Shown here: one piece after another, positions 7,332 to 15,632 of the stretch
Numbering within the stretch: the stretch's first letter is position 1
Layout: every line of letters begins with the position of its first letter
From: Actinomycetospora sp.
GTDB taxonomy: Bacteria > Actinomycetota > Actinomycetes > Mycobacteriales > Pseudonocardiaceae
Length of the DNA: 44,024 nt
Assembly: GCA_029266415.1 (NCBI GenBank)
Contig: JAQSWW010000029.1
Location: forward strand, 1-44,024
Direction: 5' to 3'
Notes under the pieces: model-generated
Told to the model about the DNA's origin: nothing
Databases searched by the model: none
Seen by the model: the letters and a program-made list of their open reading frames with translations, nothing else
Program-made: the position numbers and the translations under genes

Positions 7332-8756
7332 ATGTCACCACCCACACCCACCGCCCTGAGCATGACCCCCCTCGACGAGGTCGCGGACCGGCTCCGGGCC
7401 TGCCTGCGCGGCGCGCTGCTCCGCCCGGGCGACGAGGGTTTCGGGGACGCGACCCTGCTCTGGAACGGGATGATCGCCAAGACGCCCGCCCTGGTCGTTC
7501 GCCCGACCGGGACCGCCGACGTCGTCGCCGCGGTCGACGCCGCCCGCGAGCACGGCCTCGCGCTCTCGGTCCGGGGCGGGGGCCACCACATCGCCGGCAC
7601 CGCGCTCGTCGACGGCGGGCTCACCCTCGACATGTCAGCGCTGCGCGGGGTCGACGTCGACCCGGTCGCCCGGACGGCGACGGTGCAGCCCGGGTGCGTG
7701 CTCGGCGAGGTCGACCGCGAGACCCAGCTGCACGGACTCGCGACCCCGCTCGGCTTCATCTCGGAGGTGGGGGTGGCGGGGCTGACGCTGGGCGGCGGCT
7801 TGGGCTATCTGAGCCGACGGTTCGGGTGGACGGTCGACAACCTCCTCGAGGTCGAGATCGTCACCGCCGACGGCCGGGTCCGGCGGGCGAGCCGGGACGA
7901 GTCCCCCGACCTGTTCTGGGCGATCCGCGGGGCCGGCGCCAACCTCGGCGTCGTCACCTCGTTCACGTTCCGCTTGCACGAGGTCGGCCCGATCGTCCAA
8001 GGCGGGCTGATCCTGTGGCCGTTCGACCGCGCCGACGAGGTCCTCGCCGCGTACCGCACGATCGCCGCCGAGGCGCCCCGGGAGCTCAGCGTCTGGATGC
8101 TGATGCTGCACGCCCCGCCGGCACCGTTCGTCCCCGAGCCGTGGCACGGGCGGAAGGTCTGCGCCATGGTCGTCTGCTTCAGCGGCGCCCCCGAGGGCGC
8201 GGACGCAGCGCTCGCACCCCTCCGGGCGCTGCCCGACCCGGTCGTCGACCTGGTCGGGCCGATGCCCTACACCAAGGTGCAGTCCTACCTGGACGACGGC
8301 GAGCCGAAGGGCCACCACTACTACTGGAAGAACGAGTTCGTCGCCGAGCTGACCGACGAACTGCTCGCGACGACGCGGGACCTGTTCGCGGAGTGCCCGA
8401 TCCCGGAGGCCGAGATCGGTTTCCTCCACCTCGGCGGAGCGATCGGCGACCACGACGGTGACGACGGCGCCGTCGGCAACCGGGACGCCCGCTTCGTCTT
8501 CGGCATCACCGGTATGTGGGAACCGGGGCACCCGGGCGCCGAGGGGTTCCCCGGTTGGGTGCGGACCGGGTGGGAACGCGTCCGGCCGTTCTCGACCGGT
8601 GGGAACTACGTCAACTTCCAGACCGCCGACGAGGGCGACGAGAGGGTGCGGGCGACCTACGGTCCTCGGTACGACCGTCTGGCCCGCATCAAGCAGACCT
8701 ACGACCCGGACAACCTGTTCCGGTCCAACCGCAACGTCGAGCCCCGCAGGTCCTGA
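7332..8756 (+). CDS. FAD-linked oxidase, berberine-bridge (BBE) type
   Basis: 474 aa. The PCMH-type FAD domain spans about residues 50-225, with RGGGHHIAGTAL carrying the His (85/86) that usually binds the flavin covalently. The FAD-binding glycines are in LTLGGGLGYLSRRFG, and the BBE C-terminal segment contains NYVNFQ and YDPDNLF. The Cys that gives a second covalent bond in some members is not seen (ISEVGVAG at that position). Such enzymes oxidise alcohols, sugars or natural-product intermediates; the substrate cannot be inferred. The ATG follows a GAGGTGAGG site. A TACCGT element about 40 bases upstream may be its own -10. Confidence 0.85.
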   Translation: MSPPTPTALSMTPLDEVADRLRACLRGALLRPGDEGFGDATLLWNGMIAKTPALVVRPTGTADVVAAVDAAREHGLALSVRGGGHHIAGTALVDGGLTLDMSALRGVDVDPVARTATVQPGCVLGEVDRETQLHGLATPLGFISEVGVAGLTLGGGLGYLSRRFGWTVDNLLEVEIVTADGRVRRASRDESPDLFWAIRGAGANLGVVTSFTFRLHEVGPIVQGGLILWPFDRADEVLAAYRTIAAEAPRELSVWMLMLHAPPAPFVPEPWHGRKVCAMVVCFSGAPEGADAALAPLRALPDPVVDLVGPMPYTKVQSYLDDGEPKGHHYYWKNEFVAELTDELLATTRDLFAECPIPEAEIGFLHLGGAIGDHDGDDGAVGNRDARFVFGITGMWEPGHPGAEGFPGWVRTGWERVRPFSTGGNYVNFQTADEGDERVRATYGPRYDRLARIKQTYDPDNLFRSNRNVEPRRS

Positions 8757-8766
8757 CGTCCATGCC

Positions 8767-8796
8767 TTGCGTGGTATATACCGGTTGAAGCATACT
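8767..8796 (+). promoter_or_regulatory. Promoter with palindromic operator for the ArsR gene
   Basis: TTGCGT (8767-8772) and CATACT (8791-8796) with an 18-base spacer resemble -35/-10 boxes, and the GTG start follows seven bases later. Between them GGTATATACC (8773-8782) is a perfect 10-bp palindrome, unusually AT-rich here and typical of ArsR operators. Autorepression by the downstream ArsR protein is the simple reading. Confidence 0.6.
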
Positions 8797-8803
8797 CGGC
8801 GCC

Positions 8804-9142
8804 GTGACCACCGAGCCCGACGCCGGGACGTGGACGGCCCTGGCGGACCCGCACCGCCGGGCCGTGCTCGGCCTGCTGCGGGAGCGGCCCCGGGCCGTCG
8901 GCGAGCTCGTCGACGCCCTGGACCTCAGCCAGCCCAGCACGTCCAAGCACCTGCGGGTGCTGCGCGAGGCGGGTCTGGTGCGCGTGCGCGCCGACGCCCA
9001 GCGCCGGGTCTACGAGGTCGACCCGGCCCCGCTGGCGGCCCTCGACGCCTGGCTCGCGCCCTACCGGCGAATGTGGTCGGACAGCCTCGACGCCCTCGCC
9101 CGGCGCCTCGAGGAACACGAGACCCGAGAGGACCCCGCATGA
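8804..9142 (+). CDS. ArsR-family transcriptional regulator (no metal site)
   Basis: 112 aa winged-helix repressor. DPHRRAVLGLLRERPRAVGE is followed by the recognition helix LSQPSTSKHLRVLREAGLV and wing RVYEVD. No Cys residues are present, so this is not a metal sensor. It belongs to the ArsR branch found in front of SRPBCC (AHSA1-like) genes. Its stop overlaps the ATG of such a gene (ATGA), making the usual two-gene operon. Leaderless start: -10 CATACT, seven bases, GTG. Confidence 0.88.
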   Translation: MTTEPDAGTWTALADPHRRAVLGLLRERPRAVGELVDALDLSQPSTSKHLRVLREAGLVRVRADAQRRVYEVDPAPLAALDAWLAPYRRMWSDSLDALARRLEEHETREDPA

Positions 9143-9639
9143 GCGCCACCGGCACCTACCTCGAGATCGAGGGCCGCCCGGCCCTGCGCTTCGAGCGCCG
9201 CCTGCCGCACCCGCCGGCCCGCGTCTGGACGATGATCACCGATCCGGACGAGCTGGCGACCTGGTTCCCGGCCCGGGTGCACGTGGACGCGTGGGAGGTC
9301 GGCCGGAGCGTCCGGTTCACCTTCGACGGCGAGGACGGCGAGACCGCCGGCCGGGTCCTGGCCGTCGAGCCGGTCCGCCGGCTCGCGCTCGACTGGGAGG
9401 GCGACGAGCTGGTCTTCGAGCTCGCCGGCACCGACGACGGCACGCTGCTGACGTTCACGACGCTGCTGGCCGAGCGCGACACCGCCGCCCGCAACGCCGC
9501 CGGCTGGGACGTCTGCCTCGACGCCCTCACCGGCGCCGCGGTCGACCCGCCCTCGACCGGGCGCACCCCGCCCTGGGAGGAGCGCTACCAGGAGTACGTC
9601 ACGGCCGGCGTGCCCTCGGGCGCGGGGATCCCGGGCTGA
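9139..9639 (+). CDS. SRPBCC (AHSA1-like) ligand-binding protein
   Basis: 166 aa. START/Bet v1-like fold recognisable from LRFERRLPHPPARVWTMITD, the conserved PDELATWFPA segment and the C-terminal GWDVCLDALTGA. These proteins hold hydrophobic ligands in a cavity; in this operon type they are thought to act with the ArsR regulator, but a precise role is not established. ATG overlaps the ArsR stop. Confidence 0.85.
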   Translation: MSATGTYLEIEGRPALRFERRLPHPPARVWTMITDPDELATWFPARVHVDAWEVGRSVRFTFDGEDGETAGRVLAVEPVRRLALDWEGDELVFELAGTDDGTLLTFTTLLAERDTAARNAAGWDVCLDALTGAAVDPPSTGRTPPWEERYQEYVTAGVPSGAGIPG

Positions 9640-9657
9640 GCCGCCAGACTGCAGCCC

Positions 9658-10383
9658 GTGACCGACCCGCTCGCCGCGCTCGACGCGGGCCCCGAGGTGT
9701 CCGACGTCGACCTCACGACGGCCGACCCCGAGCGGGTGCGCGAGCGGCTGGACCGCGGGCACGGGACGCCGTGGGTGCTGCGCCGCTGCGTGCTCGAGGA
9801 GCTCGACCTCCCCGGCGTCGACCTCGCCGGCGCGACGCTCGACCGCCCGCAGGCGGCGGGCGTGCGGCTGCGGGGCGCGGTGCTCGACGGGGCGCACGTG
9901 GACGGCGGGTCGCTGGCCGGCGCCGACCTGCTCGACGCCGACCTCACCGACGCCGTGCTCACCGGCGTCGACCTCTCGCGCGCCCGGCTCGTCGGCGCCC
10001 ACCTCACCGACACCGCGTTCCGCGACTGCCGCATGGTCGGCGCCGACCTCTCGGGCCGGCGCGACCTCGCGGTCACGTTCACCGTCGACGGCTGCTCGCT
10101 CGCGCTGGCCCGCCTCGCCGACGCCCACCTGCGCGGCTGGCGGCTCGACCGCGTCGACCTCTCCGACGCCGACCTCTCGGGGGCCGACCTGCGCGACGTC
10201 GTGCTCACCGCCAGCAAGCTTCGCGGCACCGACCTCCGCCGCGCCCGCCTGACCGGCGCCGACCTCCGCGGGGCCGACCTCGGCGAGATCACGCCCGAGA
10301 CGCCGGCCGTGCTGCGCGGCGCGATCGTCTCCACGGAGCAGGCCGCCGACGTGTGCCGCGCGCTGGGCCTGCAGGTGGTCTAG
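9658..10383 (+). CDS. Pentapeptide-repeat protein
   Basis: 241 aa. From about residue 40 to 220 it is built of A(D/N)LXX-type repeats, for example LAGADLLDADLTDAVLTGVD and LSDADLSGADLRDVVLTA, which fold as a right-handed four-sided beta helix. Some family members mimic DNA and bind gyrase; others have no known role. The GTG start has a CAGACT -10-like box (9645-9650) seven bases upstream, so it is probably leaderless. It converges with the formyltransferase-like gene; the stop codons overlap by three bases at 10381-10383. Confidence 0.85.
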   Translation: MTDPLAALDAGPEVSDVDLTTADPERVRERLDRGHGTPWVLRRCVLEELDLPGVDLAGATLDRPQAAGVRLRGAVLDGAHVDGGSLAGADLLDADLTDAVLTGVDLSRARLVGAHLTDTAFRDCRMVGADLSGRRDLAVTFTVDGCSLALARLADAHLRGWRLDRVDLSDADLSGADLRDVVLTASKLRGTDLRRARLTGADLRGADLGEITPETPAVLRGAIVSTEQAADVCRALGLQVV

Positions 10384-11321
10384 GTGAGCCGGTCCCCGGG
10401 GCGCAGGACCTCGGCGGGCTCGCACGCCCGGTCGCCCACCAGCAGGCGCCGCGGCCGGACCCACGCGTCGGCGGTGGCGACCACCGGGCCCTCGTCGTCC
10501 CGGTCGACCTCGCCGGGGACGTGGCCGGCCGACGACCGTCCCGTGGCCTCCGCGCGCAGGACGCCGATCTCGTCGCCGTCTCGCCCCGTCCGGGGCGTGC
10601 CCCACGGGGAGGGGTAGGGCCCGTAGTCGCAGGCGCGCAGGAACGCGAGGACCTCGTCGGCCGGCGCCGACCACGGCACCCGACCGTCGTGCGGCACCCC
10701 CCGCCCGTAGTACCGGCGGGCGGCGAGGTCCTGCGGGTGCCGCGGGATCGCGTCGGGCCCGGCGTCGAGGTGGCCCAGGAGGCGGTCGACGAGCTCCTGC
10801 CCCCGGGCGATGCACCGCACCGAGACGGTGAGCCCCGTGTCGTCCGGGGTGATCGGGAACCGGACCTCCTCGACGACGTCGCCGGTGTCGATCCCCGGCT
10901 CCATCCAGTGCAGTGTGACGCCGTGCTCCTCGTGGCCGCGGGCGATCGCCCAGCTCGGGGCGTTGAGCCCCGCGACCTCGGGCAGCGGGCCGGGATGGAG
11001 GTTGAACGCGCCGACCCGGGGCGCACCGAGGACCTCGGGGCGCACGAGGTGCAGGGAGTGGACGTTGAGCAGGACGTCGACACCCCGCGCGCGGAGGTCG
11101 TCGGCGAGGCCGGGGTCGCGGACGCGCGCGGCGGGCAGCGTCGGCACCCCGAGCTGCGCGGCCGTCGACGCGACGGTCACGCCGGCCCCCTCGGCGGGGC
11201 TCGCCGTCAGGACGACGGCCACGTGGTGGCTGCTGCGCGCGACGCGCTGCAGCGTGCGCACCCCCGCGGCCTCCTCGGCGACGAGTGCGACCTCCACCGG
11301 CGCCACCCCCTCCCCCGACAT
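10380..11321 (-). CDS. Formyltransferase-family protein (methionyl-tRNA formyltransferase-like)
   Basis: 313 aa. The formyltransferase core spans about residues 60-190 and keeps the catalytic Asn-His pair and Asp in NLHPGPLPEVAGLN and MEPGIDTGDVV. The C-terminal third (GEVDRDDEGPVVATADAWVR) resembles the OB-fold domain of Fmt/ArnA. There is no def gene beside it, so this is probably not the housekeeping fmt but a paralogue that formylates or deformylates another amine or sugar using a folate cofactor. The start is uncertain: GTG codons just after a GGGGGAGGGG run at residues 6 and 9 are alternatives to the ATG at 11321. Confidence 0.78.
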   Translation of the reverse strand: MSGEGVAPVEVALVAEEAAGVRTLQRVARSSHHVAVVLTASPAEGAGVTVASTAAQLGVPTLPAARVRDPGLADDLRARGVDVLLNVHSLHLVRPEVLGAPRVGAFNLHPGPLPEVAGLNAPSWAIARGHEEHGVTLHWMEPGIDTGDVVEEVRFPITPDDTGLTVSVRCIARGQELVDRLLGHLDAGPDAIPRHPQDLAARRYYGRGVPHDGRVPWSAPADEVLAFLRACDYGPYPSPWGTPRTGRDGDEIGVLRAEATGRSSAGHVPGEVDRDDEGPVVATADAWVRPRRLLVGDRACEPAEVLRPGDRLT

Positions 11322-11381
11322 GGGTACCAGGAGGGGAGGTACGGCCAGGAACCGGGCATCGGCTCCCGGCAGACTGGCCGC

Positions 11382-12200
11382 GTGCGCGGACCCCTCGCCC
11401 TCGTCGCCGGCCTGCTCGTGGTGGGTGTCGTGGCCCTGGTCGCGGGCCTGTGGCTGTTCCAGCGCCAGCTCGTCTACCTGCCCTCCCCCGGCCCGGTCCC
11501 GCCGGCGGCGACGGCCCTCCCCGGCGCCGAGGACGTCGTCCTGACCGCCGCCGACGGGCCGGCGCTGGGCGCCTGGTTCGTCCCGGCGCAGGGGCCGCGG
11601 CGGGACGTGACGGTGCTGGTCGCGAACGGCAACGCCGGCGACCGGTCGCTGCGCGCGCCCCTGGCCGCGGCGCTGCGCGCGGAGGGGCTGGACGTCCTGC
11701 TGTTCGACTACCGCGGGTTCGGCAGCAACCCGGGGCGCCCGAGCGAGGACGGGCTGCTCGCGGACGCCCGCGCCGCCCGGGACCACCTCGTCCGCGAGCG
11801 CGGCGTCGCGCCGGAGCGCCTGCTCTACCTCGGAGAGAGCCTGGGCGGGGCGGTCGTGGCCCGGCTCGCGACCGAGGCGCCGGTCGGCGGGCTGGTGCTG
11901 CGCTCGCCGTTCGTCGACCTGCCGTCGATCGGCGAGCGCCTCTACCCGTACCTGCCCGTGCGGTGGCTGCTGATCGACCGCTTCCCCGTCGCCGAGCCCG
12001 TCGGCCGGGCCCGGGTGCCCACCACCGTCGTGCTCGGGGAGGCGGACAGCCTCATCCCGCCCGCCCAGAGCCGGGCGGTGGCGCAGGCGGCGGGCGGCGA
12101 GGTCGTCGCCGTGCCGGGCGCGGACCACAACGACGCCGTGCTGGGCCATGGGCCGGCTCTCGTCGACGCGGTGGTCCGGCGGGCGGAGGCGCTGGGCTGA
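11382..12200 (+). CDS. Membrane-anchored alpha/beta hydrolase
   Basis: 272 aa. One N-terminal membrane segment (about residues 4-26) is followed by an extracytoplasmic alpha/beta hydrolase domain. The nucleophile elbow GESLGG gives Ser153, the acid is in LGEADSLIPP and the His in GADHND. DYRGFGSNPGRPSEDG is typical of the BEM46/ABHD13-like branch. Substrate unknown. GTG start, with CAGACT (11370-11375) six bases upstream. Confidence 0.85.
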   Translation: MRGPLALVAGLLVVGVVALVAGLWLFQRQLVYLPSPGPVPPAATALPGAEDVVLTAADGPALGAWFVPAQGPRRDVTVLVANGNAGDRSLRAPLAAALRAEGLDVLLFDYRGFGSNPGRPSEDGLLADARAARDHLVRERGVAPERLLYLGESLGGAVVARLATEAPVGGLVLRSPFVDLPSIGERLYPYLPVRWLLIDRFPVAEPVGRARVPTTVVLGEADSLIPPAQSRAVAQAAGGEVVAVPGADHNDAVLGHGPALVDAVVRRAEALG

Positions 12201-12207
12201 GGTGTGA

Positions 12208-12239
12208 GCGCCTTTCCGTGTCGGGGCACGGGGAAGCGC
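12208..12239. terminator. Hairpin between convergent genes (bidirectional terminator candidate)
   Basis: Arms 12208-12220 and 12227-12239 pair over 13 positions with one mismatch and two G-U pairs, around a 6-base loop. It sits between the converging hydrolase and SDR genes. Confidence 0.5.
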
Positions 12240-12254
12240 GCACGAGACCGAAGG

Positions 12255-13016
12255 TCAAAGGCCCCGCCGCGCCCCCATGTCCAGGGCCAGGGTCGAGCCG
12301 GTGAGCGCGGCGGCCTCCGGGTCCAGGAGGGTCGCGACGGCCCAGCCGACCTGGTCGGGGGTCACGAGCGCGCCGAGCGGGGACTCGGCCCGGCGCTCGG
12401 CGAGGATCTCCTCGACGTCGACCCCGCGGGCCGTCGCGCGGTCGGCGGACAGCCGGCGGAGGCGGTCGGTGTCGGCGGGGCCCGGCGCGACCAGGTGTGC
12501 GGTGATCCCCCGGGGGCCGTGGTGGTCGGCGAGCTGGCGGACGAGGTTGGCCAGCGCGGCGTTGGTGACCCCCGCGCCCGGGACGTGCGGGGAGGGCTCG
12601 GCGCCGTAGTGCCCGCCGAGCGCGACGAGCCGCGAGCCCTCGCCCAGCCAGGGGTCGGCGGCCCGGACCAGACGCAGCATCCCGCCGACCTTGAGCGCGA
12701 CCGCCGCACCCAGCGCCGCCGGGTCGACGGTGTCCAGCGGGCCGACGGCGGGGAGCCCGGCGGCCTGCACCACCATGCGCACGGGCGCATCCCGCGCCGC
12801 GAGGGCCTGGGCGATCGCCGGGCCGGCGGCGTCGTCGGCGATGTCGGCGGTGCACGTCAGCACGCCCTCGTCGTCGGCGTGCAGCGCCGCGAGCGCCTCG
12901 CCGGACCGGGCCACGGCCAGCACCGGCACCCCGCGGGCGCGCAGCCGGCGGACGATCGCGCCGCCGAGGGCGCCGGTCGCGCCGACCACGACGGCGAGGG
13001 GCTCGGCCGGGCTCAC
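12255..13016 (-). CDS. SDR-family protein with degenerate active site
   Basis: 253 aa. The Rossmann nucleotide motif is intact (AVVVGATGALGGAIVRRL), and the fold continues to a normal C-terminus (GSTLALDMGARRG). The usual catalytic Tyr-x-x-x-Lys is missing: where family members read Y-x-x-S-K-A-A-L, this protein has AGVTNAAL. It may bind NAD(P) without being a standard dehydrogenase. Its GTG overlaps the stop of the upstream HAD gene by four bases. Confidence 0.8.
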   Translation of the reverse strand: MSPAEPLAVVVGATGALGGAIVRRLRARGVPVLAVARSGEALAALHADDEGVLTCTADIADDAAGPAIAQALAARDAPVRMVVQAAGLPAVGPLDTVDPAALGAAVALKVGGMLRLVRAADPWLGEGSRLVALGGHYGAEPSPHVPGAGVTNAALANLVRQLADHHGPRGITAHLVAPGPADTDRLRRLSADRATARGVDVEEILAERRAESPLGALVTPDQVGWAVATLLDPEAAALTGSTLALDMGARRGL

Positions 13017-13678
13017 GCCGCCACCGCGAGGCGCAGCAGGTCGCGCGCCTCGGCGAACGCCGCGCCCGGGTCCTCGAGGTCGACCCACACCGTGGTCAGC
13101 CCGGCGGCCCGGGCGCCGGCGACGTTGCCCGGCATGTCGTCGAGGAACACGACGTCGGCCGGGTCGGGGTCACCGAGCGCGGAGAGCGCGAGCGCGTAGG
13201 CCCCGGGGTCGGGCTTGAGCACGCCGGTCAGCGAGCCGTCCACGAGCGGGTCGAAGAGCGAGAACAGGGGGTGGCGGGTGAGGTCGGCGTCCTCGTGGAA
13301 GGCGGCCAGGTCGTTGGTCAGCGCGGCGACCGTGCGCCCGCCCCCGGCGGCGTCCCGCATCAGCGCGCGGGCCTCGGGCCGGACGAGCCCGTCGACGGCG
13401 AGGGCGTCCTCGTCGTAGAGCAGCGCCATCAGCGCCGGGATGTCGGTGCCGCCGCCGGCGAGGACGCCGAGGCCGGCGGCCCGCTCGGCCCAGTAGGCGC
13501 GCTCGGCGAGCGTGCCCGCCAGCGCCAGTTCCCACCGTGGGTCGGGCACGGGGCCCAGACGTCCGCGCCGGTCGGTCTCCCCCGCCAGCTCGGGACGCCT
13601 CCCCCCGAGCAGCGCCATCATCTCGTGGCCCGAGCGCAGGACCACCCCGCCGATGTCCAGCAGCAGCGCGGGATCCAC
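13013..13678 (-). CDS. HAD-superfamily hydrolase
   Basis: 221 aa. HAD motif I is LLLDIGGVV (nucleophile Asp, but Gly instead of the second Asp, as in YihX-type FDLGNV phosphatases). Motif II is VAALTND, the Lys is in LTGVLKPDPGAY, and motif IV is VVFLDDMPGNV. The cap-type insertion follows motif I. It is probably a small-molecule phosphatase or dehalogenase-like enzyme; a link to the phosphorylated intermediates proposed for the neighbouring dikinase is possible but unproven. GTG 13678 was chosen because TAGGGT (13691-13686, minus) lies seven bases upstream; longer readings run into promoter DNA. Confidence 0.8.
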   Translation of the reverse strand: MDPALLLDIGGVVLRSGHEMMALLGGRRPELAGETDRRGRLGPVPDPRWELALAGTLAERAYWAERAAGLGVLAGGGTDIPALMALLYDEDALAVDGLVRPEARALMRDAAGGGRTVAALTNDLAAFHEDADLTRHPLFSLFDPLVDGSLTGVLKPDPGAYALALSALGDPDPADVVFLDDMPGNVAGARAAGLTTVWVDLEDPGAAFAEARDLLRLAVAA

Positions 13679-13735
13679 GGCCGCGACCCTAGGCACCCCC
13701 GGCCGGCGCCCCCAGCGGTCCGTTCGGGGGCGCGC

Positions 13736-13775
13736 AACGTTCGCGTTGGCGGAACGTGTTGCTTGCATCACAAGC
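13736..13775. promoter_or_regulatory. Operator-like repeats upstream of the dikinase operon
   Basis: Two nested signals lie in the 146-bp divergent region. First, GCAAC-GTTCGC...GCGGAAC-GTGTTGC (13734-13761) is an imperfect inverted repeat containing the recurrent GGAACG element (13751-13756). Second, GCTTG (13761-13765) and CAAGC (13771-13775) form a perfect 5-bp inverted repeat with a 5-bp spacer. An IclR-type regulator is the likely binder. Confidence 0.4.
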
Positions 13776-13824
13776 TTGATCGGATGAACGGTGACCGGGC
13801 GCTCATCGTTCGAGGAGGAACCAG

Positions 13825-15612
13825 ATGGCCAACGTGGTGCCGGTGGACGAGTTCGCCACGGGCGAGTGGTACCCGGGGTTCAAGCCCGAGCACTTCGAGA
13901 TGCCGTACATCGTGGACGGGGCGAGCCCGTTCCGGCCCGGCGACGAGCAGGGCTTCTGGTTCCTCGACTTCCACTGGTCGCGCGGGCTGACCCCGCTGGC
14001 GGCGACGCTGTGGAGCGGCGACGGGTACTGCTGGGGCACCCAGCACGCCGCCGAGTCCCTGCCGCTGCCGCCCGGGCGCGGGATCACGGCCCGGTTCGCC
14101 GGCACCCACCTCTACGGCTGCGCCCTGCCCGAGACCGATCCCCGCGAGATCGGCGCCCGCGCCAACCGCATCGCGACCAACCTGCCCCATTTCCTGCACA
14201 ACTACCGCTCGATCTGGGACGCCGGCCGCGACGAGCTCGAGGCCACCTGGCAGTACTTCCGCGGCGTCGACTTCGCCGGCACCCCCGACCTCACCGGCCT
14301 CCTCGGCCAGGCGCGGCGGTACCACAAGCGCTCGATGGAGATCCACTTCGGCGTCATGTACCCGATGCTGGCCAACTTCCTCGGCTTCTACGGCGCCTGC
14401 GCCGACATGGGGATCGACCCGGGCGACATCGGCAAGTTCCTCCAGGGCGAGGACACCAAGATCATGGAGACCGACCGCGAGCTCTACCGGCTCGCGATGC
14501 GGGCGCGCGCCGCCGGGCTCGCCGACGTCTTCGAGACCCACGAGCCCCACGAGCTGCGCGCCGCGCTCAGGCGCCACGGCGGCGCCGCCTCGACCTGGCT
14601 CACCGAGTTCGACGACTTCCTGCAGGTCTACGGCTGGCGCCAGGAAGCCACCTGCGACGTCGGCGTCCCGAGCTGGATCGAGGACAACACGATCCCGCTC
14701 GGCCTGGTGAAGACGTTCCTCAAGAAGGACGACGCCCACGACTTCGAGGCCGCCTCCCGCAACGCGCTCGCCGAGCGCGCGGAGGCGATCGAGAACGCGC
14801 GGTCGGGGCTGACGCGCGAGGAGCAGGCCGTCTTCGACGCCGGCCTGCAGTCCAACCAGGAGGCCAACTTCCCCTGGTGGCAGGACGACCACAACTACTA
14901 CATCGACCTCAAGGTCATGCTGCCGCTGCGGTGGGGGTGCCAGGAGCTGGCGCGGCGCGAGGGCGCCGACCACCAGGACGACATGCTCTACCTGTTCTGG
15001 CCCGAGCTCCTGGACGTGGCGAGCGGCCGCGCGCCCTACTCCGGCGAGCTGCGGAGCCTCGTGGGCGAGCGCCGGCAGTACTTCGACCACTGGCGCGCCA
15101 AGCGCAGCGAGATGCCCAAGGTGCTCGGCACGATCCCCGAGGCGGTCGAGGACCCGGTCCTCATCGAGATCTTCGGGCTGAACCCGGGCTCGATCAAGGC
15201 CGTGCAGAACCCGGACGCCGCGAAGCAGACGGTGATGAAGGGCGTCCCGGCCGCCAAGGGCACCGCGCGCGGCATCGCCCGCGTGCTGCAGTCCTCCGAC
15301 GACCTGCACCGCCTCGAGCCCGGCTCGATCCTGGTCTGCGAGTCGACGTCGCCGAACTGGACGCCCGCCTTCGGCAAGATCGCCGGCGCCGTCTGCGACG
15401 GGGGCGGCATGCTCTCCCACGCCGCGATCGTCGGGCGCGAGTACGGCGTCCCCACCGTCACCGCCGTCGGCGTCGCCACGCTCTCGATCGGCGACGGCGA
15501 CGAGATCGAGGTCGACGGCTCCACGGGCACCGTCACGATCCTCACGAAGTCCACCACCACTGCGGACACGACGGCGGACACCGCGGCGGCCCCCGCGGGG
15601 GTCGCCGGGTGA
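13825..15612 (+). CDS. Dikinase phosphohistidine subunit (phenylphosphate synthase alpha-like)
   Basis: 595 aa. The C-terminal part is a PEP-utilising swivelling domain whose phosphorylatable residue is His532 (GGGMLSHAAIVG), preceded by a GVPAAKGTARGIARVL strand. Residues 1-400 are a substrate domain with MetSer and aromatic-rich stretches such as GFWFLDFHWSRGLTPLA. Split dikinases of this shape are known from phenylphosphate synthase (about 70 and 40 kDa subunits) and the phosphotransferases that activate hydroxyacetophenones. The family moves the beta phosphate of ATP through His to a phenolic hydroxyl. Strong GAGGAGG site before the ATG. It is followed by its ATP-grasp partner. The exact phenol cannot be read from sequence. 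The C-terminal 20 residues are a Thr/Ala-rich tail. Confidence 0.8.
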   Translation: MANVVPVDEFATGEWYPGFKPEHFEMPYIVDGASPFRPGDEQGFWFLDFHWSRGLTPLAATLWSGDGYCWGTQHAAESLPLPPGRGITARFAGTHLYGCALPETDPREIGARANRIATNLPHFLHNYRSIWDAGRDELEATWQYFRGVDFAGTPDLTGLLGQARRYHKRSMEIHFGVMYPMLANFLGFYGACADMGIDPGDIGKFLQGEDTKIMETDRELYRLAMRARAAGLADVFETHEPHELRAALRRHGGAASTWLTEFDDFLQVYGWRQEATCDVGVPSWIEDNTIPLGLVKTFLKKDDAHDFEAASRNALAERAEAIENARSGLTREEQAVFDAGLQSNQEANFPWWQDDHNYYIDLKVMLPLRWGCQELARREGADHQDDMLYLFWPELLDVASGRAPYSGELRSLVGERRQYFDHWRAKRSEMPKVLGTIPEAVEDPVLIEIFGLNPGSIKAVQNPDAAKQTVMKGVPAAKGTARGIARVLQSSDDLHRLEPGSILVCESTSPNWTPAFGKIAGAVCDGGGMLSHAAIVGREYGVPTVTAVGVATLSIGDGDEIEVDGSTGTVTILTKSTTTADTTADTAAAPAGVAG

Positions 15613-15632
15613 CCGCCGCCCCGGAGGTAGCC

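Noticed and set aside
10380-11321. Formyltransferase gene as the essential fmt
   Set aside because: No def or translation-related neighbours, and the C-terminal part is divergent; a paralogue is likelier.
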